64,000 nt of DNA from Photobacterium malacitanum (GTDB lineage Bacteria; Pseudomonadota; Gammaproteobacteria; Enterobacterales; Vibrionaceae): positions 152,437 to 216,436 of the forward strand of contig NZ_FYAK01000006.1 of assembly GCF_900185615.1 (NCBI RefSeq). The letters run 5' to 3'. The notes below the pieces were generated by a model. That model had not been told where the DNA came from and did not search any database. It worked only from the letters and a program-made list of their open reading frames with translations. Below, piece by piece: positions 17,337-27,440 of this stretch. The first letter of the stretch is position 1. Every line of letters begins with the position of its first letter. The translations under genes were made by a program, and so were the position numbers.

Positions 17337-17716
17337 AATGTGTCCCTTATATTTGATTAAAATTCATAAAGATTTATCGCGATAATATCACGATTGCACT
17401 GAAAGCTTGAATTATTGAATGTGACTATGAAGCTAAGGGAAACACTAAGGAATGCAACAATAACGAAGATATTCTGAGGGTTTTTCTTTTACTTGATGTT
17501 TTCATTAATAACTCTGAACAACAGAGCATCACCATTATTATGTGGTTAGCAATTATTGTAAAGATTTATTTTCAAATAAGCCCACAATAAATCATAAACC
17601 ATTGATATTACTTGATCTTTTTTTAACAACCATCAAGTAATATCAATAAAAAAGCAGCATATTGGATGAATTTTGAGTTTTTTAACGACTCAAAACTCAA
17701 ATTTTACGGTTAAATA
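17337..17716 (-). promoter_or_regulatory. Leader/promoter region of csp, with two inverted repeats
   Basis: 380 bp without a gene. At 17601-17647 a perfect 16-bp inverted repeat (ATTGATATTACTTGAT and complement) encloses a 15-base loop containing T7. Nearer the upstream gene, a 10-bp stem (TTTGAGTTTT/AAAACTCAAA, about 17670-17702) could end the BaiN-like transcript. The remainder is probably the csp promoter and long 5' leader; no cold box could be assigned with confidence. Confidence 0.5.
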
Positions 17717-18904
17717 TCACGCATTTTGTCCAGCAACATAGCCAGAACTCCACGCCCATTGAAAATTATAACCACCAAGCCAACCACTAACATCCATCAC
17801 TTCACCAGCAAAAAATAAGCCTTTCACTTTCTTTGCTTCCATCGTTTTTGATGATAATTCATCAGTATCAACTCCACCTAATGTTACCTCTGCAGTGCGG
17901 TAACCTTCAGTACCATTAGGCGCAATGTTCCATTGATGGAAGTAGCTTGCAAGCTGCTCAAACTCTTTGTGATTAAGTTGCTTTAACGGCTTATCGGTAA
18001 TATCACCACGCGCGATTAGCACTTCAATTAACCGCTTTGGTAACAAACGCGATAAGGTATTTTTCAGGCTTTGGTTCGAATGCTGTTCACGTAATTCAAG
18101 TAGTGTTTCAGCCAAGTTGAGCATCGGTAATAAATCAATGGTCACCTTTTGCCCTGGCAACCAGTACGATGAAATTTGCAGAACGACAGGCCCAGATAAA
18201 CCACGGTGAGTAAATAATAAATTTTCTTTAAAACTGGTGCCATTTTCAGTAGTGATCACCGCTGGTACTGCAATACCTGATAACGCTTCAAAAGCGTCTT
18301 TATCTTGCTTGTGCAACGTAAACGGCACTAAACCTGCAGTCGTTGGCACCATTTTTAAGCCAAACTGCTCAGCAACTTGATAACCAAATGGCGTTGCACC
18401 TAATTTCGGCATTGATAAGCCACCTGTAGCAACCACCAGCGATTCGCAGCAGATCATTTCACCGTTAACATTCAAACTAAACCCAGAATCTAATTGGGTA
18501 ATCGCACTGATGTCGGTTTGATAACGTAAGCTGATATTGGGTAAATTACATTCAGCAATCAGCATTTTGACAATGTCTTTGGCTGAATCTAAGCAGAATA
18601 ATTGTCCATGATCGCGCTCTTCATAGTCAATTTCATGCTGGCACACTAAGCCAATAAAATCCCATTGGCTGTACTGCGACAAGGCTGATTTAACAAAATG
18701 AGGATTACGGCAAACATAATTATTAGCAGCCACATCATTGTTAGTGAAATTACAGCGACCGCCACCTGAGATTAATATCTTACGGCCCGGTTTCTTACCA
18801 TGATCAAGCACTAACACTGAGCGTCCACGCTTACCCGCAGTCGCTGCACACATTAAGCCTGCAGCACCTGCACCAATAATTACTACATCATATTTGTTTG
18901 CCAT
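17717..18904 (-). CDS. BaiN/RdsA-family NAD(P)/FAD-dependent oxidoreductase (YhiN/HI0933-like)
   Basis: 395-aa flavoprotein with an N-terminal Rossmann FAD site (IIGAGAAGLMCA), the family block KKPGRKILISGGGRCNFTN, ATGGLSMPKLGATPFGY, TAEVTLGGVDTDELSS and the C-terminal GEVMDVSGWLGGYNFQWAWSSG. It is very close to E. coli YhiN. Some relatives reduce bile-acid intermediates, but the physiological substrate in gammaproteobacteria is not established. Start is the ATG at 18904; a TTG three codons upstream sits closer to AAAGG and cannot be excluded. Transcribed alone, after the terminator at 18942-18972. Confidence 0.85.
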   Translation of the reverse strand: MANKYDVVIIGAGAAGLMCAATAGKRGRSVLVLDHGKKPGRKILISGGGRCNFTNNDVAANNYVCRNPHFVKSALSQYSQWDFIGLVCQHEIDYEERDHGQLFCLDSAKDIVKMLIAECNLPNISLRYQTDISAITQLDSGFSLNVNGEMICCESLVVATGGLSMPKLGATPFGYQVAEQFGLKMVPTTAGLVPFTLHKQDKDAFEALSGIAVPAVITTENGTSFKENLLFTHRGLSGPVVLQISSYWLPGQKVTIDLLPMLNLAETLLELREQHSNQSLKNTLSRLLPKRLIEVLIARGDITDKPLKQLNHKEFEQLASYFHQWNIAPNGTEGYRTAEVTLGGVDTDELSSKTMEAKKVKGLFFAGEVMDVSGWLGGYNFQWAWSSGYVAGQNA

Positions 18905-18941
18905 GGATTTCAATTAGCCTTTAATGTCACTAAATAAACGC

Positions 18942-18972
18942 AAAAAGGATGCTAACGATTAGCATCCTTTTT
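18942..18972. terminator. Terminator of the mscS-type gene
   Basis: A perfect 14-bp stem AAAAAGGATGCTAA (18942-18955) pairs with 18959-18972 and is flanked by A/T runs, so it works on the minus strand and could work in both directions. Confidence 0.88.
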
Positions 18973-19050
18973 CTATTGTCTACGCTATTTTACCTGCCTA
19001 TTGACGCAATACCAACCGCTATCCAATTCCTGGGATTTATTTGAATAAAA

Positions 19051-20160
19051 TCAAGCTTGTTGCTGGCTATCAATTGCCGTTAATGCTGTGATTGCTGCGG
19101 TTGGCATATCTAAGGTGGTGGTAGGGAACGCAAAATCGGCGCCATGTGAATGTACAATCGCAACAATTTGCAGCATTACATCTTGCTGTACCGCTTTGTA
19201 TTTAACCCAATCAACAGTTTTGGTAAAGGTATACACCAAGATATTCAGTGACGATGGCCCATAGGTGTCAAAGCTAACAATTAATGTTTGTCGAGTCTCA
19301 ATATCGGCATGATTTTGCAGCATAGATTTAATGTCATCAACCACTAACCCCATCACTGCCGCATCACAATAACGTAAACCAACACTTTGTTTAATTCGCC
19401 TATTTTGCATCCGTGAAGCATTCTCAACCACCACCGAACTAAAGACTGAATTCGGTACATATAATGGCCGTTTATCAAAAGTACGAATCACTGTCATACG
19501 AAATCCGATCCGTTCAATGGTACCTTCTATTTGACGATCTGGGCTACGAATCCAATCACCGACCTTAAACGGCCGATCAAAATAAATCATCATGCCACCA
19601 AAGAAATTAGCCAGTAAATCTTTAGCTGCCATACCGACGACTAAACCACCAACACCACCAAAGGTCAGTAATCCCGATAAACTTAAGCCGAAGTTTTGCA
19701 TCACAATTAAACTGCTCAACACCATCACAATTAAGCGTAATATTTTTGAAATAGCAGTAACTGTGGTGGCATCTCGATGAGGACGATTATCCAATATCGT
19801 TTGTTCAATATTGGTGATCAACCGCATCAGAATCCAAATAAAGACCCCAATCAATAATAAATGCCGCAATAACGCCAACAAGCCACTGGAATAAGAGGTA
19901 ATATTATCGACCATAATCCCCAGTGACATCAGTCCTGGCCATACCCAAATACACAACGAAACGGGAGTTCGAACGGCATCAATTAGAGCATCATCCCAAA
20001 TTAAATGGGTTTTACTCGCTATGGTCGCTAAGCGGCGAGAAATAAGTAACCAGCCCCCCCACAGTAATCCACTCAACAGCAGTAATAAGCCAATGTTGTA
20101 CATCCAATTAACGGACGCACCTTTTTCAAGCGATGACCACCAAAGTAAAAATTGATCCAT
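19051..20160 (-). CDS. Mechanosensitive ion channel family protein (MscS, YnaI-like)
   Basis: 369-aa inner-membrane channel with about five hydrophobic segments before the MscS core. The pore helix region is LLTFGGVGGLVVGMAAKDLLANFFGGMMIYFDRPFKVGDWI, whose Gly/Ala packing pattern is diagnostic, followed by the beta domain IEGTIERIGFRMTVIRT and VPNSVF. The extra N-terminal helices fit the YnaI/MscM group rather than the 286-aa MscS. It would open under hypo-osmotic shock to release solutes. Monocistronic, with terminators on both sides. Confidence 0.87.
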   Translation of the reverse strand: MDQFLLWWSSLEKGASVNWMYNIGLLLLLSGLLWGGWLLISRRLATIASKTHLIWDDALIDAVRTPVSLCIWVWPGLMSLGIMVDNITSYSSGLLALLRHLLLIGVFIWILMRLITNIEQTILDNRPHRDATTVTAISKILRLIVMVLSSLIVMQNFGLSLSGLLTFGGVGGLVVGMAAKDLLANFFGGMMIYFDRPFKVGDWIRSPDRQIEGTIERIGFRMTVIRTFDKRPLYVPNSVFSSVVVENASRMQNRRIKQSVGLRYCDAAVMGLVVDDIKSMLQNHADIETRQTLIVSFDTYGPSSLNILVYTFTKTVDWVKYKAVQQDVMLQIVAIVHSHGADFAFPTTTLDMPTAAITALTAIDSQQQA

Positions 20161-20242
20161 AGCGATTTAGCTTCCGATACTCAACAGAAAATGAAGTTAT
20201 ATTGCTAGTAATGATATAGCACAGAACGAGGACGGCAAAGAA

Positions 20243-20265
20243 AGTGCCACTAGAACAGTGACACT
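20243..20265 (-). terminator. Terminator of uspB
   Basis: A 9-bp stem (20243-20251 with 20257-20265, loop AGAAC) followed on the minus strand by TTTCTTT, 20 bp past the uspB stop codon. Confidence 0.65.
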
Positions 20266-20284
20266 CAAAGCAGTTAAGCTGGTA

Positions 20285-20623
20285 TTAAAGTCCGAGGAAA
20301 GCGACGGCAAAAATAGCCACAAAGAAAGTGATCATAAACGTACTTGCCAATACAAACAGTTTACGTACTTTAATGCACTTTGCCATAAACAGCGGATCAT
20401 GATGTTTTTTATACTGTTGGCTACGAATATAATGAAATAAGCGAATTTGTTTACTGACATTACCTTGAGATGAAAAGAAACCACGCCCATCGACTTGTTG
20501 ATATAACAATGGATCACAATCTCGCATCACCACCAACAAAGAGCGTAAGGTGCTGATATAACGACAAGTATTAACAGCTGCCACCAAAAAAATCGCAACC
20601 AAAAGTGCATCACCACTGATCAT
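20285..20623 (-). CDS. uspB: Universal stress protein B
   Basis: 112-aa small membrane protein with one hydrophobic segment at each end, the UspB topology. Conserved blocks TLRSLLVVMRDCDPLLYQQVDGRGFF and the following KQIRLFHYI are nearly those of E. coli UspB (111 aa), which is sigma-S dependent and needed for ethanol resistance. AGGGG precedes the ATG with good spacing. It sits 73 bp downstream of ftnA with uspA divergent beyond, a grouping common in Vibrionaceae. Confidence 0.9.
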   Translation of the reverse strand: MISGDALLVAIFLVAAVNTCRYISTLRSLLVVMRDCDPLLYQQVDGRGFFSSQGNVSKQIRLFHYIRSQQYKKHHDPLFMAKCIKVRKLFVLASTFMITFFVAIFAVAFLGL

Positions 20624-20696
20624 AGTTATCCCCTCTTAAATATCACTTGCTTATAGGGATAAAAGGGCAGCGTATGACCACTACCCTCAACATCAC

Positions 20697-21227
20697 TTAA
20701 GCTTGTGAGTCCATTACTGATGTTGGTACTGATTCGCCTTTAGCCATTGCAGCGAGGTCTTTATCAATAAAAAATAGCGCTTTGCCATCTTCACCAACTA
20801 ACTCAATTTTATCTAAAATACCTTTAAATAATTTCTCTTCTTCATGTTGCTCTGATACATACCACTGTAAGAAATTAAAGGTTGAATAATCTTGGGTAGA
20901 AAATGCAACATGAGCTAATTGATTAATTTTTTTAGTGATTAGCTGCTCATGCTCATAGGTTTCACGGAATACTGCACCTAAAGAGTCGAATTGATGCTTA
21001 GGCGCTTCGATTGTGCCTAAAATCGGTAACGCACCCGTTTCGCTTACATAAGTAAACAAACGTTGCATATGCTCCATCTCTTCAGCAGCATGAACACGTA
21101 AGAACGCAGCAGCACCTTCAAAGCCTTTATCTTCACACCATGCGCTCATTTGCAGATATAAATTAGAAGAAAAGAATTCTAAATTAATTTGCTCATTAAG
21201 ATTCTCAACCATTGCCTTGGCTAACAT
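20697..21227 (-). CDS. ftnA: Non-haem ferritin
   Basis: 176-aa bacterial ferritin subunit; 24 subunits form an iron-storage shell. Ferroxidase ligands are in place: Glu17, Glu50 and His53 (EEMEH), with Glu residues in the third and fourth helices. AGGAGT lies 6 bases before the ATG, a near-ideal ribosome-binding site. It reads away from uspA across 254 bp and towards uspB. A weak hairpin with four T (GGGTAG/CTGCCC, about 20660-20690) in the gap to uspB may partly terminate it. Confidence 0.92.
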   Translation of the reverse strand: MLAKAMVENLNEQINLEFFSSNLYLQMSAWCEDKGFEGAAAFLRVHAAEEMEHMQRLFTYVSETGALPILGTIEAPKHQFDSLGAVFRETYEHEQLITKKINQLAHVAFSTQDYSTFNFLQWYVSEQHEEEKLFKGILDKIELVGEDGKALFFIDKDLAAMAKGESVPTSVMDSQA

Positions 21228-21481
21228 TGCACTACTCCTGTTTGTTTAAGTGTAATCAAGACATTGTCACTATGCATTGTTAAGAATGCAACAAATGGAC
21301 AAAACCTCGTTATTAATATAATTACTGTTAGTATAAACCACTAAAATAACAATAAATATGAATCGACGATTACGGAAAATAATTAACCATTTCGTAACCT
21401 ATAGATGCGACCTAATCGATATTTTTAAGTTAATACCAGTGCTAACATACAGCATTATTGTATTGCTATGGAGTGTAAGCG

Positions 21482-21904
21482 ATGGTTTATAAACATATTC
21501 TCGCTGCTATTGATCTTTCTGAAGACAGCGCCTATCTAGTCGATAAAGCCGCTAAACTAGCGCAATCATTGGATGCAAAACTATCACTGGTCCATATCGA
21601 TGTCGATTACGCTGATCTCTACACTGGTTTGATTGATATAAATCTAGCAGAGATGCATGAACGCGCTGAAACTGATGCTCAAAATAGATTACACCAACTG
21701 GCGAACAATGCCGGCTACCCTGTCGCACATACACTTGTTGGTAGCGGCGATTTAAGCGAAGAGATTTGCGTTGCGATTAAAGATCTCAATGTTGATTTGG
21801 TTATTTGTGGTCATCATCAAGATTTTTGGAGCAAAATTTTATCATCGACTCGCCAACTTATTAGCCGTACTCCGGTTGATTTATTAATGGTGCCACTTAA
21901 ATAG
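21482..21904 (+). CDS. uspA: Universal stress protein A
   Basis: 140-aa cytoplasmic Usp-fold protein. It opens YKHILAAIDLSEDS and ends STRQLISRTPVDLLMVPLK. The ATP-binding glycine motif G-2x-G-9x-G of the UspFG type is not obvious (SGDLSEEI and SSTRQLI instead), agreeing with the UspA class that does not bind ATP. GGAG lies 8 bases upstream. Divergent from ftnA and uspB, so the trio probably responds together to growth arrest and oxidative stress (inference). Confidence 0.9.
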   Translation: MVYKHILAAIDLSEDSAYLVDKAAKLAQSLDAKLSLVHIDVDYADLYTGLIDINLAEMHERAETDAQNRLHQLANNAGYPVAHTLVGSGDLSEEICVAIKDLNVDLVICGHHQDFWSKILSSTRQLISRTPVDLLMVPLK

Positions 21905-22039
21905 TTCCGCTTCATTACAGCAGTCGTTGCTATAACGACTGCTGATCATTGCTATTTCACCTACTGTAATTATCATATTCCTACTGCCGCAATTTAGTTA
22001 CACTCTCATTACCCTTTACCAACACACTCTATTGCGACG

Positions 22040-22930
22040 ATGAGATACTTATCTGTAATAACCCTACTATGGGCGTTTTCTTTTAGTTTGATTGGCGTTT
22101 ATCTTGCTGGTCAAGTCGATGCTTGGTTTTCAGTACTTACCCGTGTTTGTTTAGCGGCTATGGTTTTTTTACCGTTTTTACGCACCAAACATTTACACCC
22201 TAAGCTTGCTATCAAATTAATGACAGTCGGCGCATTTCAACTCGGGTTAATGTATTGCTTCTACTACCAATCATTTCTATATTTAACCGTACCCGAAGTA
22301 TTATTGTTCACTATTTTCACGCCAATTTATGTCACTCTGATTTACGATGCACTGCATAAACAATTCTCGCCATGGTACTTACTCAGCGCAGTCATTGCGG
22401 TATTAGGTGCGGCAGTGATTAAATTTGAAGGCATCAATCAGCACTTCATTATTGGATTTTTAATCGTCCAAGGGGCGAATCTGTGCTTTGCAATAGGCCA
22501 AGTCGGTTACAAAAGAATTATCGAGCAAGAGCAGGCAGCTATTCCACAACATACCGTGTTTGGCTGGTTTTACTTAGGTGCCGTGTGTGTCGCTGTACCA
22601 ATGTATCTCTTGTTTGGTAATAGTGCCAAGTTACCAACAACGTCATTGCAATGGGGAATTTTAGTTTATCTGGGTGTGATTGCTTCAGGGCTGGGATATT
22701 TCATTTGGAATAAGGGCGCAACATTAGTTAATGCTGGCGCATTGGCGATCATGAATAACGCTCTAGTACCCGCAGGCTTAATCGTCAATATTGTGATTTG
22801 GAATCATAATGTCGATTACCCGCGATTAATTATCGGCGGTGGAATTATATTATTGTCGTTATGGTTTAACGAAAGCTGGATAAAAGATAAGGTCGCCGCT
22901 CAACGCCAATCACAACATCCGTCATCATAG
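22040..22930 (+). CDS. EamA-family (DMT superfamily) transporter
   Basis: 296-aa inner-membrane protein with ten hydrophobic segments in two repeated halves, the drug/metabolite transporter layout. The second half contains GLGYFIWNKGATLVNAGALAIMNNALVPAGL, the usual EamA signature before the final helices. It resembles the carboxylate/amino-acid/amine subgroup, but substrate and direction cannot be read from sequence. No clear ribosome-binding site is seen before the ATG at 22040. A bidirectional terminator separates it from the convergent fre gene. Confidence 0.8.
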   Translation: MRYLSVITLLWAFSFSLIGVYLAGQVDAWFSVLTRVCLAAMVFLPFLRTKHLHPKLAIKLMTVGAFQLGLMYCFYYQSFLYLTVPEVLLFTIFTPIYVTLIYDALHKQFSPWYLLSAVIAVLGAAVIKFEGINQHFIIGFLIVQGANLCFAIGQVGYKRIIEQEQAAIPQHTVFGWFYLGAVCVAVPMYLLFGNSAKLPTTSLQWGILVYLGVIASGLGYFIWNKGATLVNAGALAIMNNALVPAGLIVNIVIWNHNVDYPRLIIGGGIILLSLWFNESWIKDKVAAQRQSQHPSS

Positions 22931-22946
22931 CCGTAATATAATCACC

Positions 22947-22973
22947 AAAAAGGCGCGATAATCGCGCCTTTTT
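22947..22973. terminator. Bidirectional terminator between EamA gene and fre
   Basis: An 11-bp stem AAAAAGGCGCG (22947-22957) pairs with 22963-22973. A-run on one side and T-run on the other serve both convergent units. Confidence 0.9.
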
Positions 22974-22990
22974 AACACATGTAATCAAAA

Positions 22991-23701
22991 TTAAATAAAC
23001 GCAAACGCATCAGCAAACATATGCTCACGTAACGCACCTTTTTCAGTACAGAAACGTTCACGCGCGGCACCTGCCATTTCAAAACGGCCACACACATAAA
23101 TATCATAGGCAGATAAGCTTACAAAATCCTCGGCAACAGCATCCAATACATTGCCAACTTTGCCCTGCCAATCTTCTGGCGCGGTTTCCACCACAGGTAC
23201 ATAGCTAATATTAGCGTTTTGCTGTGCCAAGGCCTGCATTTCATCATTCGCGTATAACTGGCACAAATCACGCCCACCCCAATAAATGAATATCGGTTGT
23301 GTTAAGCCACGGCTAATGCAGTTATCGACCATACTACGAATATAAGAAAACCCAGTACCACCAGCAATCATCACTAACGGACGCTGACTTTCATGACGCA
23401 ACCATGCTTCACCATGCGCAGCTTCAATAGTTACTGGTTGCTGCTCTGTGAGGGCTTTTTTCATGGTTTCAACCACTTCTAACGCATAAGCATTATGCTC
23501 TGCAGCGCCAATATGAAGTTCAAGCTCTCCTTGACGACAAGGGCTACTCGCAATCGAAAATGGGCGTTTATCTTTGTCACCCATCACGGCTAATAAGTAT
23601 TGGCCCGCTTTAAAATCGAGGGCTTGTAATGGCGTTAATAAAATACGGTATGTATTACATGCCAACGGTTCAACTGACTTTACTTCACATTGGATAGACA
23701 T
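22991..23701 (-). CDS. fre: NAD(P)H-flavin reductase
   Basis: 236-aa ferredoxin-NADP reductase-fold flavin reductase. The flavin-binding RPFSIAS is at 46-52 and the nucleotide-binding [12 protein letters not shown] at 112-123, followed by [11 protein letters not shown], diagnostic of Fre and LuxG. It reduces free FMN or FAD with NAD(P)H. It is the last gene of ubiD-ferredoxin-fre, with only 9 bases after the ferredoxin stop and AGAGGA in that gap. Reduced FMN is the precursor of prenylated FMN used by UbiD, which makes the operon biochemically sensible (inference). LuxG is an alternative name but no lux genes are near. Confidence 0.9.
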   Translation of the reverse strand: MSIQCEVKSVEPLACNTYRILLTPLQALDFKAGQYLLAVMGDKDKRPFSIASSPCRQGELELHIGAAEHNAYALEVVETMKKALTEQQPVTIEAAHGEAWLRHESQRPLVMIAGGTGFSYIRSMVDNCISRGLTQPIFIYWGGRDLCQLYANDEMQALAQQNANISYVPVVETAPEDWQGKVGNVLDAVAEDFVSLSAYDIYVCGRFEMAGAARERFCTEKGALREHMFADAFAFI

Positions 23702-23710
23702 GGTTTTCCT

Positions 23711-23974
23711 CTAGTCTAACGATAATACCAAGTCACTTTCCACCCTCGCCAGACAAGCAAAGATCCAGCCTTGTGCCTGCTCTTGTGGCGTTAACATTGG
23801 CTCAAGCTGATAGCTTATTTGGCCTTGTTGTTTACGGCACATACACATTGCACAAGCACCAACCTGACAGCGATTAGGGAAAGCAATACCTGCGTCGAGC
23901 GCTGCTTGTAATACTGTTTGCTGCGCACTAGCAACAAAAGTAATGTTATTGGGCAACAGGCGTACTTGGTACAT
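23711..23974 (-). CDS. Plant-type [2Fe-2S] ferredoxin
   Basis: 87-aa single-domain ferredoxin. The four cluster cysteines are Cys36, Cys41, Cys44 and Cys74 (C-x4-C-x2-C-x29-C); Cys46 is an extra cysteine beside the cluster. The size and composition match the stand-alone YfaE type. Located between ubiD (54 bp upstream) and fre (9 bp downstream), it may pass electrons from the Fre-like reductase to a ubiquinone-pathway enzyme. That partnership is inference from the operon only. Confidence 0.85.
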   Translation of the reverse strand: MYQVRLLPNNITFVASAQQTVLQAALDAGIAFPNRCQVGACAMCMCRKQQGQISYQLEPMLTPQEQAQGWIFACLARVESDLVLSLD

Positions 23975-24028
23975 AAAAAACGCTCAATTCAGGGCCATCT
24001 TTTGCCCCTGAAACATAAAAATATCAGC

Positions 24029-25894
24029 TTACTGATCCAGTGCTAATAGTGTCCACATAGCATCAACGCGCGCAACAATCTGAGGATCTTTAATAATCGG
24101 TGTACCCCATTCACGTTGAGTTTCTTCACCAATTTTATTGGTAGCATCAAAACCGATCTTTGAGCAACGGTCTGTGGTCGCGGCGGTTAATACCGTATCA
24201 CGACTTGGATCCATGCGGGTTGTAACCGCCCAAATAACATCATTCCAATCACGTACATTGACGTCGCCATCGCAGATAATTATAAATTTGGCATCGGTGA
24301 ATGTATTTAAACAAGCCGATACTGCAGTCATGATCTGCAAAGCTTCACCAGCAACGGTTTTATTGATACTCACGATTGCCATACTGTGATCAGCGGCTTG
24401 TGGCGGTAAATAGCAATCAATGATCGCCGGAAACTGCTGACGCAAGGCGGCTAATTCGGCTTCAATATCGCACTCAGCAGGCCTTAACCCTACCGATGTA
24501 GCTGCAGTGTTTGCTAATTCTGCCGGCCATTTAATGGTGGCATCAATCCCCATTTTTGAGCCTAAGCCCACCACTGGTGACGCAAAGTCCAGTGAATCAA
24601 TTGGAGTATTATCAATCATCAATGTGTCTCGAACCGGATCCATGCGCGTTGTCATGGCATTGATCACACTGTGCCAATCACGTGCATTGACATCATCATC
24701 ACAGACAATCACAAATTTAGTGTACATGAACTGGCGTAAAAACGACCACACTCCCATCATGACCCGCTTAGCGTGACCAGGATATTGCTTCTTCATTGTC
24801 ACTACTGCCATGCGGTAAGAACACCCTTCCGGCGGCAAATAGAAATCGACAATCTCAGGAAACTGTTTATGCAAAATAGGCACAAACACTTCGTTTAACG
24901 CCACGCCAAGTACTGCAGGTTCATCCGGTGGACGCCCCGTATAGGTACTGTGATAAATCGGATCATTACGCATCGTAATGTGAGTAATGGTAAACACATG
25001 ATGCCGTTCAACCTCATTGTAATAACCAGTATGATCGCCATAAGGGCCTTCATCGGCATATTCTTCAGGGTCGATATAGCCTTCCATTACGATTTCAGCA
25101 CTGGCAGGCACTTGTAGATCATTACTGATGCTTTTTACCACTTCGGTACGACTACCACGTAATAAACCGGCAAATGCGTATTCAGATAGCGTATCAGGCA
25201 CAGGCGTTACAGCACCTAGTACCGTGGCAGGATCGGCGCCAAATGCCACTGTCACCGGAAATTTTTCTCCAGGATGGGCTTGGCACCATTCACGCATATC
25301 TAACGCGCCACCACGGTGAGCGAGCCAACGCATAATCACTTTATTCTTGGCAATTTTTTGTTGACGATATATGCCTAAATTTTGGCGCTTTTTATTTGGA
25401 CCACGGGTAATAGTTAATCCCCATGTCAGTAACGGCGCGACATCACCAGGCCAGCAACTCATGATGGGGATTTTATCTAAATCAACCTCGTCACCTTGCC
25501 ATATAATTTGTTGGCAAGGCGCTTTTCGAAGCACTTTAGTTGGCATATTAAGCACTTGCTTAAATACCGGAATTTTATTAATTGCGTCACGTAAACCTTG
25601 AGGAGGCTCAGGTTCTTTTAGATAGGCTAACCATTCACCCACTTCACGTAATTGCTTAACATTATCGCGCCCCATTCCCATCGCCACTCGTTCAGGGGTA
25701 CCAAACAGGTTGGCCAATACTGGCATGTCATAACCGACAGGATTTTCAAACAACAATGCCGGCCCGCCAGCCCGCAAAGTGCGATCGCAAATCTCAGTCA
25801 TTTCCTGATTAGGATCGACTGGTTGTTGAATACGTTGTAATTGCCCTTGTTGCTCTAAATAAGCAATAAAGTCACGTAAATCCTTGTATTTCAT
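24029..25894 (-). CDS. ubiD: 4-hydroxy-3-polyprenylbenzoate decarboxylase with duplicated C-terminal segment
   Basis: 621-aa prenyl-FMN-dependent decarboxylase of ubiquinone synthesis. Cofactor and active-site region: [19 protein letters not shown] (about 189-199) and the catalytic Glu282 in [13 protein letters not shown]. coli UbiD is about 497 aa; the extra length is a tandem copy. Residues 345-457 ([13 protein letters not shown]...DATIKWP) recur as 488-588 ([13 protein letters not shown]...DATNKIG), joined by a 30-residue linker. The second copy runs directly into the normal C-terminus (EETQREWG), and the first keeps the more conserved sequence. First gene of ubiD-ferredoxin-fre. Confidence 0.9.
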   Translation of the reverse strand: MKYKDLRDFIAYLEQQGQLQRIQQPVDPNQEMTEICDRTLRAGGPALLFENPVGYDMPVLANLFGTPERVAMGMGRDNVKQLREVGEWLAYLKEPEPPQGLRDAINKIPVFKQVLNMPTKVLRKAPCQQIIWQGDEVDLDKIPIMSCWPGDVAPLLTWGLTITRGPNKKRQNLGIYRQQKIAKNKVIMRWLAHRGGALDMREWCQAHPGEKFPVTVAFGADPATVLGAVTPVPDTLSEYAFAGLLRGSRTEVVKSISNDLQVPASAEIVMEGYIDPEEYADEGPYGDHTGYYNEVERHHVFTITHITMRNDPIYHSTYTGRPPDEPAVLGVALNEVFVPILHKQFPEIVDFYLPPEGCSYRMAVVTMKKQYPGHAKRVMMGVWSFLRQFMYTKFVIVCDDDVNARDWHSVINAMTTRMDPVRDTLMIDNTPIDSLDFASPVVGLGSKMGIDATIKWPAELANTAATSVGLRPAECDIEAELAALRQQFPAIIDCYLPPQAADHSMAIVSINKTVAGEALQIMTAVSACLNTFTDAKFIIICDGDVNVRDWNDVIWAVTTRMDPSRDTVLTAATTDRCSKIGFDATNKIGEETQREWGTPIIKDPQIVARVDAMWTLLALDQ

Positions 25895-26077
25895 GCGACT
25901 ACCTGTAGCTAAACCAAGCTAATCAGTATCTCTGATAACGGCTTGATGAGAATGATTTTTGCTAGTATAACCAGTTGTGAGACGGAAAACACCTGTCGAC
26001 AAAAAAAAGAAAATACCCTTTATAATTCTGTGGGTTAACAATTAAACCGAATCAACAATGTTAAATTTCAACCATAA

Positions 26078-26105
26078 AAAAACGCCACTCTAGAGTGACG
26101 TTTTT
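26078..26105 (-). terminator. Terminator of rho
   Basis: AAAAACGCCACTC (26078-26090) pairs with 26093-26105 with one mismatch; five T follow on the minus strand, about 20 bp after the rho stop. Confidence 0.75.
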
Positions 26106-26127
26106 AATTCAATAACAACCAACTACA

Positions 26128-27393
26128 TTATGATTTCTGACGACGCATTGCGTCAAAGAACTCTTCGTTAGTTTTGGTCATTGATAGCTTATCGATCAAG
26201 AATTCCATGCTATCGGTTTCACTCATTGGGTGAACGATCTTACGCAGGATCCACATCTTCTGTAGTTCATCAGCTTTTGCTAATAACTCTTCACGACGAG
26301 TACCAGAACGATTGATATCAATCGCAGGGAAAACACGCTTCTCAGCAATCTTGCGAGAAAGATGCAGTTCCATGTTACCAGTACCTTTAAATTCTTCGTA
26401 GATAACTTCATCCATCTTTGAACCAGTATCAACTAGCGCTGTTGCGATGATAGTTAAGCTACCGCCTTCTTCAACGTTACGTGCTGCACCAAAGAAGCGC
26501 TTAGGACGGTGAAGGGCGTTGGCATCCACACCACCTGTTAGAACTTTACCAGATGACGGAATAACGGTGTTGTAAGCACGTGCTAGGCGAGTAATTGAGT
26601 CAAGTAAGATAACCACATCTTTCTTGTGCTCTACTAGACGTTTTGCTTTTTCAATTACCATCTCAGCCACTTGTACGTGACGTGAAGCTGGCTCATCAAA
26701 CGTTGATGCAATCACTTCGCCTTTTACAAGACGTTGCATCTCCGTTACTTCTTCTGGACGCTCATCAATAAGCAATACCATTAACTCACACTCAGGGTGG
26801 TTATGGGCAATACTTTGGGCAATGTTTTGCAGCAACATTGTTTTACCCGCTTTTGGCGGCGCAACAATCAGACCACGTTGGCCTTTACCAATCGGTGATG
26901 CTAAATCAAGAACACGTGCAGTGATGTCTTCAGTAGAACCGTTACCGCGCTCCATACGCATACGTGAGTTTGCGTGCAGTGGAGTAAGGTTTTCAAAAAG
27001 GATTTTATTACGAGCGTTGTCGGGTTTATCATAGTTTACTTCGTTAACTTTCAGTAGTGCAAAGTAACGTTCGCCATCTTTTGGTGGACGAATTTTTCCG
27101 GCAATAGTATCGCCAGTACGAAGGTTAAAACGACGAATTTGGCTTGGTGATACATAAATATCATCTGGGCCTGCAAGGTAAGAACTGTCTGCGCTACGCA
27201 GAAAGCCGAAGCCATCTTGCAAAATCTCTAGAACACCGTCGCCAAAAATATCCTCACCACTTTTAGCATGTTGCTTAAGAATGGAGAAGATAATGTCCTG
27301 CTTACGTAGGCGGGCCAGGTTTTCCAATCCTAAACTTTCGCTAAGTGATACCAACTTAGGAATAGGTTGGCTCTTGAGTTCTGTAAGATTCAT
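26128..27393 (-). CDS. rho: Transcription termination factor Rho
   Basis: 421-aa hexameric RNA helicase (E. coli 419 aa). N-terminal helical part starts [10 protein letters not shown], the RNA-binding OB fold includes DGFGFLRS, and the ATPase core has Walker [20 protein letters not shown] and the R-loop near [25 protein letters not shown]. The start is the ATG at 27393; the open frame runs upstream to 27456 but only this ATG matches Rho proteins. The ribosome-binding site is weak and an approximately 75-nt leader carries a small hairpin, compatible with autogenous attenuation (inference). Gene order rho-trxA-rhlB-gppA is as in E. coli. Confidence 0.95.
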   Translation of the reverse strand: MNLTELKSQPIPKLVSLSESLGLENLARLRKQDIIFSILKQHAKSGEDIFGDGVLEILQDGFGFLRSADSSYLAGPDDIYVSPSQIRRFNLRTGDTIAGKIRPPKDGERYFALLKVNEVNYDKPDNARNKILFENLTPLHANSRMRMERGNGSTEDITARVLDLASPIGKGQRGLIVAPPKAGKTMLLQNIAQSIAHNHPECELMVLLIDERPEEVTEMQRLVKGEVIASTFDEPASRHVQVAEMVIEKAKRLVEHKKDVVILLDSITRLARAYNTVIPSSGKVLTGGVDANALHRPKRFFGAARNVEEGGSLTIIATALVDTGSKMDEVIYEEFKGTGNMELHLSRKIAEKRVFPAIDINRSGTRREELLAKADELQKMWILRKIVHPMSETDSMEFLIDKLSMTKTNEEFFDAMRRQKS

Positions 27394-27440
27394 AGTGGTG
27401 GGTTTCTTGTTTGTCAAAATCGGGGTTCTATATTTAGTTG

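Noticed and set aside
20258..20440. Plus-strand ORF opposite uspB
   Set aside because: It is antisense to a well-supported gene and has no ribosome-binding site or recognisable domain.
22991..23701. luxG of a bioluminescence operon
   Set aside because: The Fre/LuxG fold is shared, but no lux genes are present and the gene sits with ubiD, the usual place of fre.
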